A stretch of DNA of 64,000 bases from Winogradskyella psychrotolerans RS-3 (GTDB lineage: Bacteria; Bacteroidota; Bacteroidia; Flavobacteriales; Flavobacteriaceae). This document shows positions 1 to 8,958 of the stretch, one piece after another. The notes beneath the pieces are model-generated. The model was not told the DNA's origin and did not search any database. It saw only the letters and a list, made by a program, of their open reading frames with translations. The DNA is taken from NCBI RefSeq assembly GCF_000427335.1, contig NZ_ATMR01000126.1:1-64000 (forward strand). Direction: 5' to 3'. Within the stretch, counting starts at the first letter, position 1. Each line of letters starts with the position of its first letter. Both the position numbers and the translations under genes were made by a program.

Positions 1-28
1 TTTTTTTATATTCTACATTTTGGTCACC

Positions 29-1168
29 TCATCCTATAGCTTGTTCTAAATCTGCAATTAAATCGGCTTCATCTTCAATACCAACACTTAATCGAATTAG
101 GGAGTCTACAACCCCTGTTTTTTCACGTTCTTCTTTTGGAATACTCGCATGCGTCATACTTGCCGGATGACCAGCTAAAGACTCAACTCCTCCAAGCGAT
201 TCTGCTAATGTAAAAATCTTTAATTTTTCTACAATTCTAATCGCTTCTTCGTAGTTATTTCCTTTGGTTGTAAAAGACACCATACCACCATAATCACTCA
301 TCTGAACTTTTGCAATAGCATGATTAGGATGATTTTTAAATCCTGGCCAATACACGTTTTCAATTTTTGGGTGGCTTTCTAAATACTCAGCTACCGCTCT
401 ACCATTTTCGCAATGACGTTGCATACGCACATGCAATGTTTTTAGGCCTCTTATAGCTAAAAATGCATCTTGCGGACCACAAATAGCGCCACTCGCATTT
501 TGAATAAAATACAAACGCTCCGCCAAATCCTTATCTTTTACGATTAACGCTCCCATTACCAAATCACTATGTCCACCAAGATATTTGGTTACTGAGTGCA
601 TTACAATATCTGCTCCCAAATCTAATGGTCGTTGTAAATACGGAGTTGCAAAGGTATTATCTACTGCAAGTAACACGTTATGCTTGTTTGCGATTTTGCC
701 AGTCTTTACAATATCGATGATATTTAGCATTGGGTTGGTTGGTGTTTCTACCCAAATTAATTTTGTTTTATCATTTATATAGTCTTCAATCCGCTCTGCA
801 TTTTCCATACCTATAAAATGAAATCTAATACCAAAGTCTTCGTAGATCTTGGTGAATAAACGATAGGTTCCTCCATATAAATTATTTGTAGAAATAACCT
901 CATCGCCTTGCTTTAGTAATTTCAGAATGGCATCTATAGCAGCTAGTCCAGATCCGAATGCTAAACCATGTGTTCCATTCTCGACACTTGCAAAAGCGTT
1001 CTCTAATGCATGACGTGTTGGATTTGCTGACCGCGCATATTCATAGCCTTTATGTCCACCTGGAGTTGATTGTGCAAAAGTCGAGGTTTGATAAATTGGA
1101 GGCATTACAGAACCATAAGCAGCATCTGGTTTTTGACCACCATGTATTGTTTTTGTATTAAATTTCAT
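29..1168 (-). CDS. Cystathionine gamma-synthase / gamma-lyase family PLP enzyme
   Basis: This is a cytoplasmic PLP-dependent enzyme of the Cys/Met metabolism family, acting in trans-sulfuration or methionine synthesis. The 379-residue protein starts at [11 protein letters not shown]; an upstream in-frame ATG at 1207 would add 13 poorly conserved residues and is rejected. Family marks visible are [11 protein letters not shown] (about 42-52), the loop TPTNPML (142-148), and the PLP lysine in HSVTKYLGG (Lys195). The length is normal. Synthase and lyase cannot be told apart from motifs alone, so no gene symbol is given. The gene is monocistronic as seen and diverges from the lipoprotein gene at 1306, with a TAnnTTTG box just upstream. 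Confidence 0.9.
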   Translation of the reverse strand: MKFNTKTIHGGQKPDAAYGSVMPPIYQTSTFAQSTPGGHKGYEYARSANPTRHALENAFASVENGTHGLAFGSGLAAIDAILKLLKQGDEVISTNNLYGGTYRLFTKIYEDFGIRFHFIGMENAERIEDYINDKTKLIWVETPTNPMLNIIDIVKTGKIANKHNVLLAVDNTFATPYLQRPLDLGADIVMHSVTKYLGGHSDLVMGALIVKDKDLAERLYFIQNASGAICGPQDAFLAIRGLKTLHVRMQRHCENGRAVAEYLESHPKIENVYWPGFKNHPNHAIAKVQMSDYGGMVSFTTKGNNYEEAIRIVEKLKIFTLAESLGGVESLAGHPASMTHASIPKEEREKTGVVDSLIRLSVGIEDEADLIADLEQAIG

Positions 1169-1229
1169 AATAAAAAAGTTAAACGAAACCCACGAAAAAA
1201 TTAACAAAATTATCGCGTTTGTATCATAA

Positions 1230-1237
1230 CAAATTTA
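1230..1237 (-). promoter_or_regulatory. Bacteroidota -7 box for the PLP enzyme gene
   Basis: On the minus strand this reads TAAATTTG, matching TAnnTTTG. It lies about 60 nt upstream of the chosen start at 1168 and upstream of the rejected ATG at 1207, so it does not by itself decide the start. Confidence 0.5.
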
Positions 1238-1305
1238 ACCGATAATTCGTTCTATTCAAATCTATACAATACCTTTATTGTTTATTAAACTTAACTCTAA
1301 ATACT

Positions 1306-2025
1306 GTGAAACACATAATTCCATTTTTAATATTTGTGATCCTTTTAAATTCATGCAGTTCTGAATTTAAACCTGCAACATTTGACACTATTACAGTTGA
1401 AGAACCCTTTGAGGCTGAAATTTCAGCGGTTTATAGCAAGGCAACAGGAAATACGGATCTCAGTAATAGTATAAATACAAACGTCGAAAATGCAATTATT
1501 GCAACTTTAAATACATCTGAAAACAAAACCAATTTAAAAACTGTTTTAAAAGCATTTAATGAAGAATATCTTAGTTTTAAAACGGAATATTCTGAAATAG
1601 ACGAACCTGCTTGGGAGCTTCATATTGAAACAGAACTCGTTTACCAGTCTGAAGCTATAATTACGATAGCCATTAGCACATATGAGTTTAAAGGTGGCGC
1701 TCATGGAAACGATAAAATAAAATTATTAAATCTTGATGCTAAAAGTGGAAAAACCCTAGAAATCAATGATTTTATCACAGACCTAACGGGCTTTACAGCA
1801 TTGGCAGAAACTCAATTTATTCAATCTTTAGAAGAGAACGAAGACCAATTAACTATTGAAAATTTCTTCTTCGGAGAACCATTTCATTTGCCTGAAAACA
1901 TTGGGTTCAGTGAAGAAGGTTTGGTTTTAATTTACAATGTTTATGAAGTGGCTTCTTACGATCTAGGTTATACAGAATTTATGATTCCTTTTAGTGAAGT
2001 ACAACCTTATTTAAAGATGAACTAG
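1306..2025 (+). CDS. DUF3298/DUF4163-type lipoprotein
   Basis: This is a probable envelope lipoprotein of 239 residues with a GTG start. A signal sequence ends in the lipobox LLNSC (Cys17). The body resembles the DUF4163/DUF3298 module found in RsiV and PdaC-like proteins: the stretch FKGGAHGND followed by LLNLDAKSGKTLEINDF is typical. The role is unknown; in other species the fold senses or binds cell-wall or lysozyme ligands, but nothing here proves that. It converges tail to tail with the antiporter gene, overlapping by 4 bp. Family assignment is by pattern recognition and moderately sure. Confidence 0.75.
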   Translation: MKHIIPFLIFVILLNSCSSEFKPATFDTITVEEPFEAEISAVYSKATGNTDLSNSINTNVENAIIATLNTSENKTNLKTVLKAFNEEYLSFKTEYSEIDEPAWELHIETELVYQSEAIITIAISTYEFKGGAHGNDKIKLLNLDAKSGKTLEINDFITDLTGFTALAETQFIQSLEENEDQLTIENFFFGEPFHLPENIGFSEEGLVLIYNVYEVASYDLGYTEFMIPFSEVQPYLKMN

Positions 2026-3269
2026 ACTATTTTTTTGGTTAATCGCTTTATAATTGGGCCAACTGTTAATCCTTGTCCAACAATAGAAACAACAACGACA
2101 ACGTAGGTTATCACTAAGAATAATTCTCGATGCATATCTTTTGTTAGGCTCAATGCCAAAGCAATAGAGATACCGCCGCGTAAGCCACCCCAAGTCATTA
2201 TTAAATTTGTTTTTGGCACAAAATCCAATCGCTTTTCAAAGAATTTAATGGGTAACCAAAGTGAAATGTAACGACAAACTAATATTAAAGGAATCGCCAA
2301 TAAGCCGGCATAAATGTATTTTCCATCTAATGTTAACACTAGCATTTCCATACCAATCATTACAAACAAAATAGTGTTTAACAATACATCGACGAGCTCC
2401 CAAAATTTATCTACATACAATTCTGTGGTTTCAGACATGGCAGAATTCCTTACCGTATCATTTCCAACAATAAGTCCCGCTGTTACCATGGCTAAAGGTG
2501 CTGACAAATGGAACTTATGTGCCAACATGGTACCGCCCATAACGCTTGCTAAGGTTAATATCACTTCTATTTCGTAACTATCAATCGATCGCATCAAACG
2601 GTATGTAACCCACCCCAAAAAAAGTCCCAAAATAATACCACCAATCACTTCTTGTCCAAATAAAGTGGCAATATCAGAAAACTCAATAGCAGCATCTGGT
2701 TTCGCAGCAATCGCAAAAATGGTTAAGAAGACGACAACTCCTACTCCATCATTAAACAAGGATTCTCCAACAATTTTGGTTTCTAGCTTTTTTGGAGCTC
2801 CTGCTTTTTTCAAAATTCCTAAAACAGCAATAGGGTCTGTTGGAGAAATTAAAGCTCCGAATAACAAACAGTAGATAAAATCTACATTTAAACCCATTAA
2901 CTTTAAGACATAAAACATTGCAATACCAACTAAAAATGTGGACACCAAAACACCGACTGTCGCAAAAGCCATTATTGGCCAGCGCTGCACTTTAAGCTGA
3001 TTAAAATTGGTATGTAAAGCACCTGCAAATAGCAGAAAACTCAGCATAATATCTAAGAGAACCGTTTCAAAATCTATCAACGCTATAAATTCTCGTTCTT
3101 GTACTAATAAGGTATCATCAAATTGAGCAATTCCTACTAAAACCACTGTAAATACAATGGTAATAACCATTAAACCAATAGTGATTGGTAATTTTAAAAA
3201 CTTCTCGTTTATATAACCAAAGCCCGCAGAAAGAACGATTAAAATAGTAGCAATTGAATAGTAATCCAT
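2022..3269 (-). CDS. Na+/H+ (cation:proton) antiporter, CPA1 family
   Basis: This is an inner-membrane antiporter of 415 residues with about a dozen hydrophobic segments and no large C-terminal cytoplasmic domain. CPA1 marks are FGALISPTDPIAVLG and GESLFNDGVGVV, the latter containing the ion-binding ND pair, and TWGGLRGGISIALALSL near the C-terminus. It would exchange Na+ (possibly K+ or Li+) for protons and help pH and salt homeostasis. Its 3' end overlaps that of the convergent lipoprotein gene. The minus-strand DinB gene starts upstream; the antiporter ATG lies 3 nt after the DinB stop region, suggesting co-transcription. Confidence 0.92.
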   Translation of the reverse strand: MDYYSIATILIVLSAGFGYINEKFLKLPITIGLMVITIVFTVVLVGIAQFDDTLLVQEREFIALIDFETVLLDIMLSFLLFAGALHTNFNQLKVQRWPIMAFATVGVLVSTFLVGIAMFYVLKLMGLNVDFIYCLLFGALISPTDPIAVLGILKKAGAPKKLETKIVGESLFNDGVGVVVFLTIFAIAAKPDAAIEFSDIATLFGQEVIGGIILGLFLGWVTYRLMRSIDSYEIEVILTLASVMGGTMLAHKFHLSAPLAMVTAGLIVGNDTVRNSAMSETTELYVDKFWELVDVLLNTILFVMIGMEMLVLTLDGKYIYAGLLAIPLILVCRYISLWLPIKFFEKRLDFVPKTNLIMTWGGLRGGISIALALSLTKDMHRELFLVITYVVVVVSIVGQGLTVGPIIKRLTKKIV

Positions 3270-3271
3270 AG

Positions 3272-3726
3272 TTATAGTGATTTTCTGAGTGCTAAAATAT
3301 ACCCTAAATGAATACCTTCATGAAAATTATTGAAATCAATGGCTTCTTCAACATTACTTAGCGTGCTTTTTGTAGTCACGGTGTATTGATTATAAGTTTG
3401 AAAAATTTTATTATCGTAGTCCTCCTTTGTCTTTTCAATTGTGGAAAACAATAAGCCTTTTATAGTATCTACTTCAGATTGCGACAGATCTCGCTCCGTT
3501 TTTGTTCCTTTTTAAAACCTTCTACCATCTCATCAGAAACAACCATTGGCAATCCTGATAATTTGTATACCAATAATTGTTGCGTAACAATAGTATGTGC
3601 AATATTCCAAATGATATTATTATGAAATCCTTTTGGCACTTTATTCAACTCTTCTAAAGTGTGATTTTCAATAAAACTTTTTAATAATTTTCTATTTTTC
3701 AGTGCGACGTCTAAAACAAAATCCAT
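3272..3726 (-). pseudogene. DinB-family protein, interrupted by one-base frameshift
   Basis: The first frame gives 85 residues from MDFVLDVALKN and stops soon after VEGFKKE. In the next frame the sequence continues as GTKTERDLSQSEV and ends with NFHEGIHLGYILALRKSL, a typical DinB C-terminus with a metal-ligand histidine. The switch falls at a run of five A (T on the plus strand, 3509-3513). One more A restores FKKGTKTERDL and a 151-residue protein, the normal size of the family. DinB proteins are small four-helix metal-binding proteins of varied or unknown function. Whether the lesion is real or a read error is open. It sits just before the antiporter gene. Confidence 0.85.
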
Positions 3727-3806
3727 AAAATCATATTTTTTTTAAAAGTAATAAAATTCATCAGAAATACGGTTTCTTTGCATTTTGAAATTAAACCGTT
3801 TTGATT

Positions 3807-4160
3807 ATGAACAAAATATACTATTTAAGTAGCTGTAATACTTGTACTCGTATCATTAATGAGCTTAATCTTCCTGAAGGCTTTCAACTTCAAGATATAA
3901 AGACAGAACCTATTACTGAGGAACAGATTGCACAAATGAGAGCACTAACAGATAGCTACGAAAGTCTGTTTAGTAAGCGTGCTAGACTTTATAATGAATT
4001 GGGTTTAAAAGAGAAATCACTAACTGAAGACGATTACAAAAACTATATTTTAGAACATTATACGTTTTTAAAACGTCCTGTAATTTTATATAACGATTCT
4101 ATTTTTATTGGCAATTCTAAGAAAACAGTAGAAGCGGCCAAACTCGCGATACATGAATAG
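3807..4160 (+). CDS. ArsC/Spx-family thioredoxin-fold protein
   Basis: This is a 117-residue protein of the arsenate reductase (ArsC)/Spx family. The N-terminal CNTC pair (Cys10, Cys13) follows a first beta strand, and LKRPVIL with a downstream VGFN-like segment (IFIGNSKK) gives the cis-Pro region of the thioredoxin fold. ATG at 3807 is preferred over TTG at 3801. Flavobacterial members are usually annotated only as ArsC-family reductases; arsenic chemistry is not shown here as no ars genes are nearby. Its last codons overlap the EamA gene by 8 bp, so the two are translationally coupled. Confidence 0.82.
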   Translation: MNKIYYLSSCNTCTRIINELNLPEGFQLQDIKTEPITEEQIAQMRALTDSYESLFSKRARLYNELGLKEKSLTEDDYKNYILEHYTFLKRPVILYNDSIFIGNSKKTVEAAKLAIHE

Positions 4161-5046
4161 TAGAAAATTCGCCATTTTCGCATTGATTATGGTGCAACTA
4201 TTATATGGTCTCAATTTCACTATTGCAAAAACGGTAATGAATGAAAACTTCATTAAACCCTTTGGATTTGTTCTAATAAGAGTTGCTGGTGCCACGGTTT
4301 TGTTTTGGATTATGAGTCTCTTTTTACCAAAGCAAAAAATTGACAAAAAAGACTATCTAAAACTCTTTGTAGCTGCCATTTTTGGAGTCATGATTAATAT
4401 GCTTTTCTTTTTTAAAGGCCTAGAATACACCTCTCCAATCCATGCTTCAGCCATTACCATTACAGTACCTATTATCATTTTAATTTTGTCTGCTATAATT
4501 TTAAAGGAAAACGTTTCTAAGCTAAAAATAGTTGGAGTTACTTTGGGCTTAATAGGCGCATTGGTTTTAACTATTTATGGTAAATCTGCAAGAGCTGGCG
4601 ATAATGTGCCATTAGGTAATTTACTCGTGTTTTTAAATGCAATTTCATACAGCATCTATGTGATAATGATTAAAAAACTCACATTAAAATACCATCCATT
4701 TACATTTATTAAATGGTTGTTTTTGTTTGGTCTCATTATGTTAATTCCGTTTGGTTATAATGATTTAAAAGCTGTAGAGTGGCACACATTTACACCTAAC
4801 GCCATTTGGTCTGTTGTATTTGTTGTTGTCGGCGCGACTTTCGGAACGTATTTATTTAACCCATTAGCATTAAACAAACTAAAAGCATCTACTGTAGGCA
4901 TATTTATTTACCTTCAACCTGTAGTTGCAGGACTCTTTGCTATTTCAATAGGTGCAGATTTTATAGACTCCGTAAAAATCGGAGCCATGTTACTCATATT
5001 TTTAGGAGTATTTCTTGTATCTAAAAAACCTAAAAACGCCATTTAA
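4153..5046 (+). CDS. EamA/DMT-family inner-membrane transporter
   Basis: This is a 297-residue drug/metabolite transporter superfamily protein with ten predicted hydrophobic segments formed by two EamA repeats. The first begins near the N-terminus (LIMVQLLYGLNFTIAKTV); the second begins at NLLVFLNAISYSIYVIMIKK around residue 155. The substrate is unknown, as for most members. ATG overlaps the stop of the ArsC-like gene (ATGAATAG), and the next gene begins inside or directly after its end, so the three genes probably form one transcription unit. Confidence 0.88.
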   Translation: MNSRKFAIFALIMVQLLYGLNFTIAKTVMNENFIKPFGFVLIRVAGATVLFWIMSLFLPKQKIDKKDYLKLFVAAIFGVMINMLFFFKGLEYTSPIHASAITITVPIIILILSAIILKENVSKLKIVGVTLGLIGALVLTIYGKSARAGDNVPLGNLLVFLNAISYSIYVIMIKKLTLKYHPFTFIKWLFLFGLIMLIPFGYNDLKAVEWHTFTPNAIWSVVFVVVGATFGTYLFNPLALNKLKASTVGIFIYLQPVVAGLFAISIGADFIDSVKIGAMLLIFLGVFLVSKKPKNAI

Positions 5047-5047
5047 T

Positions 5048-6181
5048 TTGCCTCTAACATCTAAAGTTTTTAAAAGCATTGATACTATTCCACAACCTTA
5101 TTGGGATAGTGTTAATTGCTGCATAAATATTTATTATTCACCCGAATTCTTAAAAGCTTTTGAACTTGCCAATACAGACATAGAATTTAATTATATTTTT
5201 ATCCTTAAAGACCAGGAAGCTGTTGCTTTTGCCAATACTCAAATCGTAACCATCGGTGTTGAAACCATTACAAAAAACATTAAAATGTCTGACAAAATAA
5301 GACATTGGGTTAATAACATGTTCTGCAACAATCATATTCGTGTGTTGTTCTGTGGAAATGTGTTTTTAAGTGGTGAATATGGTACATTTTTAAAAGATGG
5401 TGAAGATAAAATCGACACGTTTAAAGCCATCGCCGAAGGTGTAAAACAGTTATCTAAATCCACAAAAAAACTAAGTGCTATTTTTATAAAAGATTTTAAA
5501 AACGAATCCCTTCCTATTACCAATTATTTAGAATCTTACGATTACGCAGCCATGCAAGTTGAGCCTAATATGATAATTACGCTACAACCAGAATGGCATT
5601 CTTTTGACGATTATACAACGGCTTTAAAATCTAAATACCGTGTAAAAGCAAATAGAGCCGATGCTAAAAGTGCCGATTTAAATGCTAAATTATTTTCTGA
5701 AGACGATATAGAAATACACAAAGATGCACTTCAAGAATTATACCAAAATACGATTGATAATGCTGATTTTAATGCCCAAATATTAAACCTCGATACTTAT
5801 ATTCATCTTAAAAGAACCTTTAAAGATTTATTTATAGTAAAGGGCTATTTTCTAGAAGAAAAATTAGTTGGCTTTTTATCTGCCATGCAAAACGACTCAC
5901 ATCTCGATGCGCATTTTATTGGTATCGATTATTCTCAAAATAAAGAATTTGCTATCTATCCCAGAATACTAAATGATTACGTAAGACTCGGAATTGAAAC
6001 ACAATCAACACAGATTAACCTAGGTAGAACAGCTTCTGAAATTAAAAGCACACTCGGTGCAGAACCAGAAGCGCTAACCTGTTATTGTAAGCACAAACGA
6101 TACATACCAAATCAGATTTTAAAGCCGTTTATAAAAAACGTGGAGATAAAATCTTTTAAGCAACACTCGGTTTTTAAGTAA
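5048..6181 (+). CDS. GNAT/FemAB-like acyltransferase-fold protein
   Basis: This is a cytoplasmic protein of about 377 residues with a C-terminal GNAT-like (Acetyltransf_6/BioF2-type) half: a core segment YRVKANRADAKSADL, a strand pair around YFLEEKLVGFLSAM, and LGRTASEIKSTLGAEPE, which is typical of this group. The substrate is unknown. No ATG is available near the 5' end: TTG at 5048 starts right after the EamA stop, and TTG at 5015 would add 11 residues overlapping that gene. I prefer 5048, with low certainty. It ends 2 nt before the convergent thioesterase gene. Confidence 0.7.
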   Translation: MPLTSKVFKSIDTIPQPYWDSVNCCINIYYSPEFLKAFELANTDIEFNYIFILKDQEAVAFANTQIVTIGVETITKNIKMSDKIRHWVNNMFCNNHIRVLFCGNVFLSGEYGTFLKDGEDKIDTFKAIAEGVKQLSKSTKKLSAIFIKDFKNESLPITNYLESYDYAAMQVEPNMIITLQPEWHSFDDYTTALKSKYRVKANRADAKSADLNAKLFSEDDIEIHKDALQELYQNTIDNADFNAQILNLDTYIHLKRTFKDLFIVKGYFLEEKLVGFLSAMQNDSHLDAHFIGIDYSQNKEFAIYPRILNDYVRLGIETQSTQINLGRTASEIKSTLGAEPEALTCYCKHKRYIPNQILKPFIKNVEIKSFKQHSVFK

Positions 6182-6183
6182 AA

Positions 6184-6663
6184 TTATAACTTCATAGGTT
6201 TTGGTCGCACGCCATGCTTACGCGTATCCTCTTTTGTCAATACCTTAAAACTTTCAGACTTCGGGAATTTATGAGCCAATTCTAATAATGGTTCTGGTAG
6301 ACTCGTTAATTTTCTTGCTTTAAGATCTATCCAACCACCTTGCATTTCGCAATACGCTAAATTTTCACCTTTATGATTGTAAAAATTATGCTCAAACATA
6401 AACAACATACCATCTTCACTTAAGCCAGACACTTCAATAGTTACCGTAATTGGAGTTCCTAGAAATGATTCCTTAAAATAATACATGTGTTCGTAAAACA
6501 CGACAGGACCAACATTGTATTTCATTATTTCTGGCATTGAAAAACCTTGCTCAGTAAAGAATGCCATACGTGCATGACTCATAAAATTGGTATAAGCAGA
6601 ATTAGCTAAATGACCATTAGCATCCACATCACTCCAGCGAATTTCAAACTGTTTTTTATACAT
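6184..6663 (-). CDS. Acyl-CoA thioesterase, hot-dog fold (4HBT)
   Basis: This 159-residue cytoplasmic protein opens with the 4HBT signature RWSDVDANGHLANSAY (Asp12, His18 and surrounding residues), followed by a long helix and VGPVVFYEHMYYF, the usual beta strand of the hot-dog fold. It likely hydrolyses acyl-CoA or acyl-ACP thioesters; chain preference is unknown. It diverges from yicC, and a minus-strand TAnnTTTG box lies 25 nt upstream of its start. Confidence 0.87.
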   Translation of the reverse strand: MYKKQFEIRWSDVDANGHLANSAYTNFMSHARMAFFTEQGFSMPEIMKYNVGPVVFYEHMYYFKESFLGTPITVTIEVSGLSEDGMLFMFEHNFYNHKGENLAYCEMQGGWIDLKARKLTSLPEPLLELAHKFPKSESFKVLTKEDTRKHGVRPKPMKL

Positions 6664-6687
6664 AAATTTTCTTTCATTTTAGGTTTA

Positions 6688-6695
6688 CAAAGTTA
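6688..6695 (-). promoter_or_regulatory. -7 box for thioesterase gene
   Basis: On the minus strand it reads TAACTTTG (TAnnTTTG), 25 nt upstream of the thioesterase ATG, a normal leader length. Confidence 0.6.
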
Positions 6696-6753
6696 TAAAA
6701 GTCTGATTAGAGAACATGACGCTTTCTAAACTATTTAAAACCATTCAATTTTG

Positions 6754-6761
6754 TACCTTTG
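6754..6761 (+). promoter_or_regulatory. -7 box for yicC-gmk-nadD operon
   Basis: TACCTTTG matches TAnnTTTG and lies 25 nt upstream of the yicC ATG at 6786. It also argues that the ATG at 6786, not an upstream codon inside the promoter, is the true start. Confidence 0.65.
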
Positions 6762-6785
6762 CGCAACTTTAATTGTAATGATTTA

Positions 6786-7643
6786 ATGATACAATCCATG
6801 ACAGGTTATGGGAAATCTGTGCTACAGCTCCCAACTAAAAAAATATCTATAGAATTAAAATCTCTAAATAGCAAAAGCTTAGACCTCAACGCTCGTATGC
6901 CTTCTATGTATAGAGCAAAGGAATTAGACATAAGAAAACTTATTGCTAGAAACCTTGTTAGAGGAAAAGTAGATTTCTCACTATTTGTAGAAATTACAGG
7001 AGAAGACACCAGTTCTAAAATTAACAAGACAGTCGTAAAAGAATACATTAAACAGCTTAAAGAGGTTGTAGATGGCGATGCTATTGAGTTATTAAAAATG
7101 GCGATTCGTATGCCAGATGCTATAACTACAGAACGTGATGATATCGATGAAGAAGAATGGTCATTAATCAGTGAGGAAATAGATAAAGCCATAGCAAATA
7201 TTGTAATCTATAGAGAAGATGAAGGAGCGACACTAAAGCAAGATTTTGAAGATAGAATTAGCACTTTAAGGCGTTTATTAAACGAAGTTATTACGATGGA
7301 TCCTGAACGTATTGACGGCGTAAGAGCGCGTTTAGAAAAGGGCATTTCTGATATTAAAGAAAAAGTAGATGAAAACCGTTTTGAGCAAGAATTGGTTTAT
7401 TACATAGAGAAATTTGATATTACTGAAGAAAAAGTAAGACTAGAAAATCACTTAGATTATTTCACAAAAGCTTTAGATTCTGAAGATTCTAACGGAAAGA
7501 AATTAGGTTTTATTTCTCAGGAAATCGGAAGAGAAATCAATACTATTGGTTCAAAATCTAATTATGCACCAATGCAAAAATTAGTAGTTCAGATGAAGGA
7601 TGAACTTGAAAAAATTAAGGAACAATTATTAAACGTACTTTAA
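6786..7643 (+). CDS. yicC: YicC-family endoribonuclease-like stress protein
   Basis: This 285-residue protein begins with the family signature MIQSMTGYGKS and ends with the conserved block IGREINTIGSKSNYAPMQ, covering the N-terminal YicC and C-terminal DUF1732 regions. In E. coli YicC is an endoribonuclease that affects stability of small RNAs; the same activity here is an inference. The gene heads a tight operon with gmk and nadD, a usual flavobacterial order. Length is normal. ATG at 6786 is chosen because a -7 box lies just upstream. Confidence 0.95.
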   Translation: MIQSMTGYGKSVLQLPTKKISIELKSLNSKSLDLNARMPSMYRAKELDIRKLIARNLVRGKVDFSLFVEITGEDTSSKINKTVVKEYIKQLKEVVDGDAIELLKMAIRMPDAITTERDDIDEEEWSLISEEIDKAIANIVIYREDEGATLKQDFEDRISTLRRLLNEVITMDPERIDGVRARLEKGISDIKEKVDENRFEQELVYYIEKFDITEEKVRLENHLDYFTKALDSEDSNGKKLGFISQEIGREINTIGSKSNYAPMQKLVVQMKDELEKIKEQLLNVL

Positions 7644-7667
7644 TTAGTAAGCAGTAAAACATACATT

Positions 7668-8258
7668 TTGTCAGAAATTAAAAACGAAGTCCAAGGCAAA
7701 CTCATTGTGTTTTCAGCACCATCTGGTTCTGGAAAAACAACCATAGTTCGCCACCTATTAAAACAGCAAGAACTCAATCTAGAATTTTCTATCTCTGCAA
7801 CATCGCGCGACAAACGTGGTAATGAGGTTAATGGAAGAGATTACTATTACCTATCGCTTAAAGAATTTAAAAACCGAATTAAAAACGATGAGTTTTTAGA
7901 ATGGGAAGAGGTCTATAGAGATAATTTTTATGGGACGCTAAAAACTGAAATTGAACGTATTTGGGCAAAAGGAAAGCATGTTATTTTTGATATTGATGTA
8001 TCAGGAGGCTTACGTATCAAACGAAAATTTCCAGAGCAAACTATCGCAATTTTTGTAAAACCACCAGATTTAAATGAGTTGGTAAGACGACTAAAAGATC
8101 GCGGTGAAGAAAGTCCCGAAAAAATAAGCATGCGTGTGGCAAAAGCACCAGCAGAACTAGCTACAGCTCCACTTTTTGATGAAATTGTAGTTAATTCTGA
8201 CTTAGACAAAGCTTTAAATGATGCTTATAAATTGGTTTCAGATTTTATAAAAGAGTAG
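7668..8258 (+). CDS. gmk: Guanylate kinase
   Basis: This enzyme phosphorylates GMP to GDP in purine nucleotide metabolism. The 196-residue protein has the P-loop APSGSGKTT (17-25), the GMP-binding segment SATSRDKRGNEVNGRDYYY, and the lid region RLKDRGEES. The start codon is TTG at 7668, preceded by a 24-nt gap after yicC; no in-frame ATG is available before the P-loop. It is the second gene of yicC-gmk-nadD. Confidence 0.96.
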   Translation: MSEIKNEVQGKLIVFSAPSGSGKTTIVRHLLKQQELNLEFSISATSRDKRGNEVNGRDYYYLSLKEFKNRIKNDEFLEWEEVYRDNFYGTLKTEIERIWAKGKHVIFDIDVSGGLRIKRKFPEQTIAIFVKPPDLNELVRRLKDRGEESPEKISMRVAKAPAELATAPLFDEIVVNSDLDKALNDAYKLVSDFIKE

Positions 8259-8282
8259 ACACTGAAATAAATTCAGCATAAA

Positions 8283-8861
8283 ATGAAAATAGGATTGTAT
8301 TTTGGCACGTTTAACCCCATTCACGTTGGACATTTAACTATTGCCAATCATTTGGCTGAGCATAGTGATTTAGACCAGGTTTGGTTTGTGGTCACTCCGC
8401 TAAGTCCTTTTAAAAAGAAAAGCAGTTTACTAGACAATTATCACCGTTTAGAAATGGTTCATCTGGCGACAAAAGACTATGATAAACTGAGGCCAAGCGA
8501 TATTGAATTCGGGTTAAAACAACCCAACTACACCATTGATACGCTAACTTATCTCTTTGAGAAATATCCAAATTATGAGTTTGCCTTAATTATGGGAGAA
8601 GACAATTTAAAAAGTCTCCATAAATGGAAAAACTATGAACTCATTCTAGAAAATCATAGTATTTATGTTTATCCTAGACTATCTGAAGGTAAAATAGACA
8701 CTCAATTTAACGCTCATTCTAAAATTATAAAAATTGATGCACCAATTATGGAGCTCTCTTCAACCTTTATTAGAAAGGAAATTAAAGACGGAAAAAATGT
8801 GCGTCCGATCTTGCCAGAACATGTATGGCAATTTATTGATGAGATGAATTTTTATAGGTAA
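8283..8861 (+). CDS. nadD: Nicotinate-nucleotide adenylyltransferase
   Basis: This enzyme makes deamido-NAD from nicotinate mononucleotide and ATP in NAD synthesis. The 192-residue protein opens with the nucleotidyltransferase motif GTFNPIHVGH (8-17) and ends with SSTFIRKEI, the second signature of the family. It is the third gene of the operon, 24 nt after gmk. Two degenerate palindromes follow it before the convergent yraN. Confidence 0.95.
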   Translation: MKIGLYFGTFNPIHVGHLTIANHLAEHSDLDQVWFVVTPLSPFKKKSSLLDNYHRLEMVHLATKDYDKLRPSDIEFGLKQPNYTIDTLTYLFEKYPNYEFALIMGEDNLKSLHKWKNYELILENHSIYVYPRLSEGKIDTQFNAHSKIIKIDAPIMELSSTFIRKEIKDGKNVRPILPEHVWQFIDEMNFYR

Positions 8862-8864
8862 CAC

Positions 8865-8887
8865 ATTCTTGTGAAGGCAGGAATCTC
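8865..8887. repeat. Degenerate small palindromic repeat (family 1)
   Basis: This copy resembles the palindrome ATTCCTGC-GAAA-GCAGGAAT seen at 53121, with mismatches in the left arm and the same trailing ATCTC. It lies between convergent nadD and yraN and might act as a weak terminator. Confidence 0.5.
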
Positions 8888-8934
8888 TTTTAGTAATCAC
8901 TTAACAGTTTGAATGTATAGTTTTTTAAATTCAT

Positions 8935-8958
8935 GAGATACCCACTTTCGTGAGTATT
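8935..8958. repeat. Palindrome abutting the yraN stop codon
   Basis: GAGATACCCAC and GTGAGTATT pair across a TTTC loop. The layout (GAGAT, arm, short loop, arm) mirrors the family-1 repeats in inverse orientation, though the arm sequence differs. It may terminate transcription between nadD and yraN. Confidence 0.4.

Noticed and set aside
6806..7192. Minus-strand open frame of 128 codons inside yicC
   Set aside because: It lies wholly within yicC, has Ser/Ile-rich content typical of an antisense shadow, and has no ribosome-binding site or family pattern.
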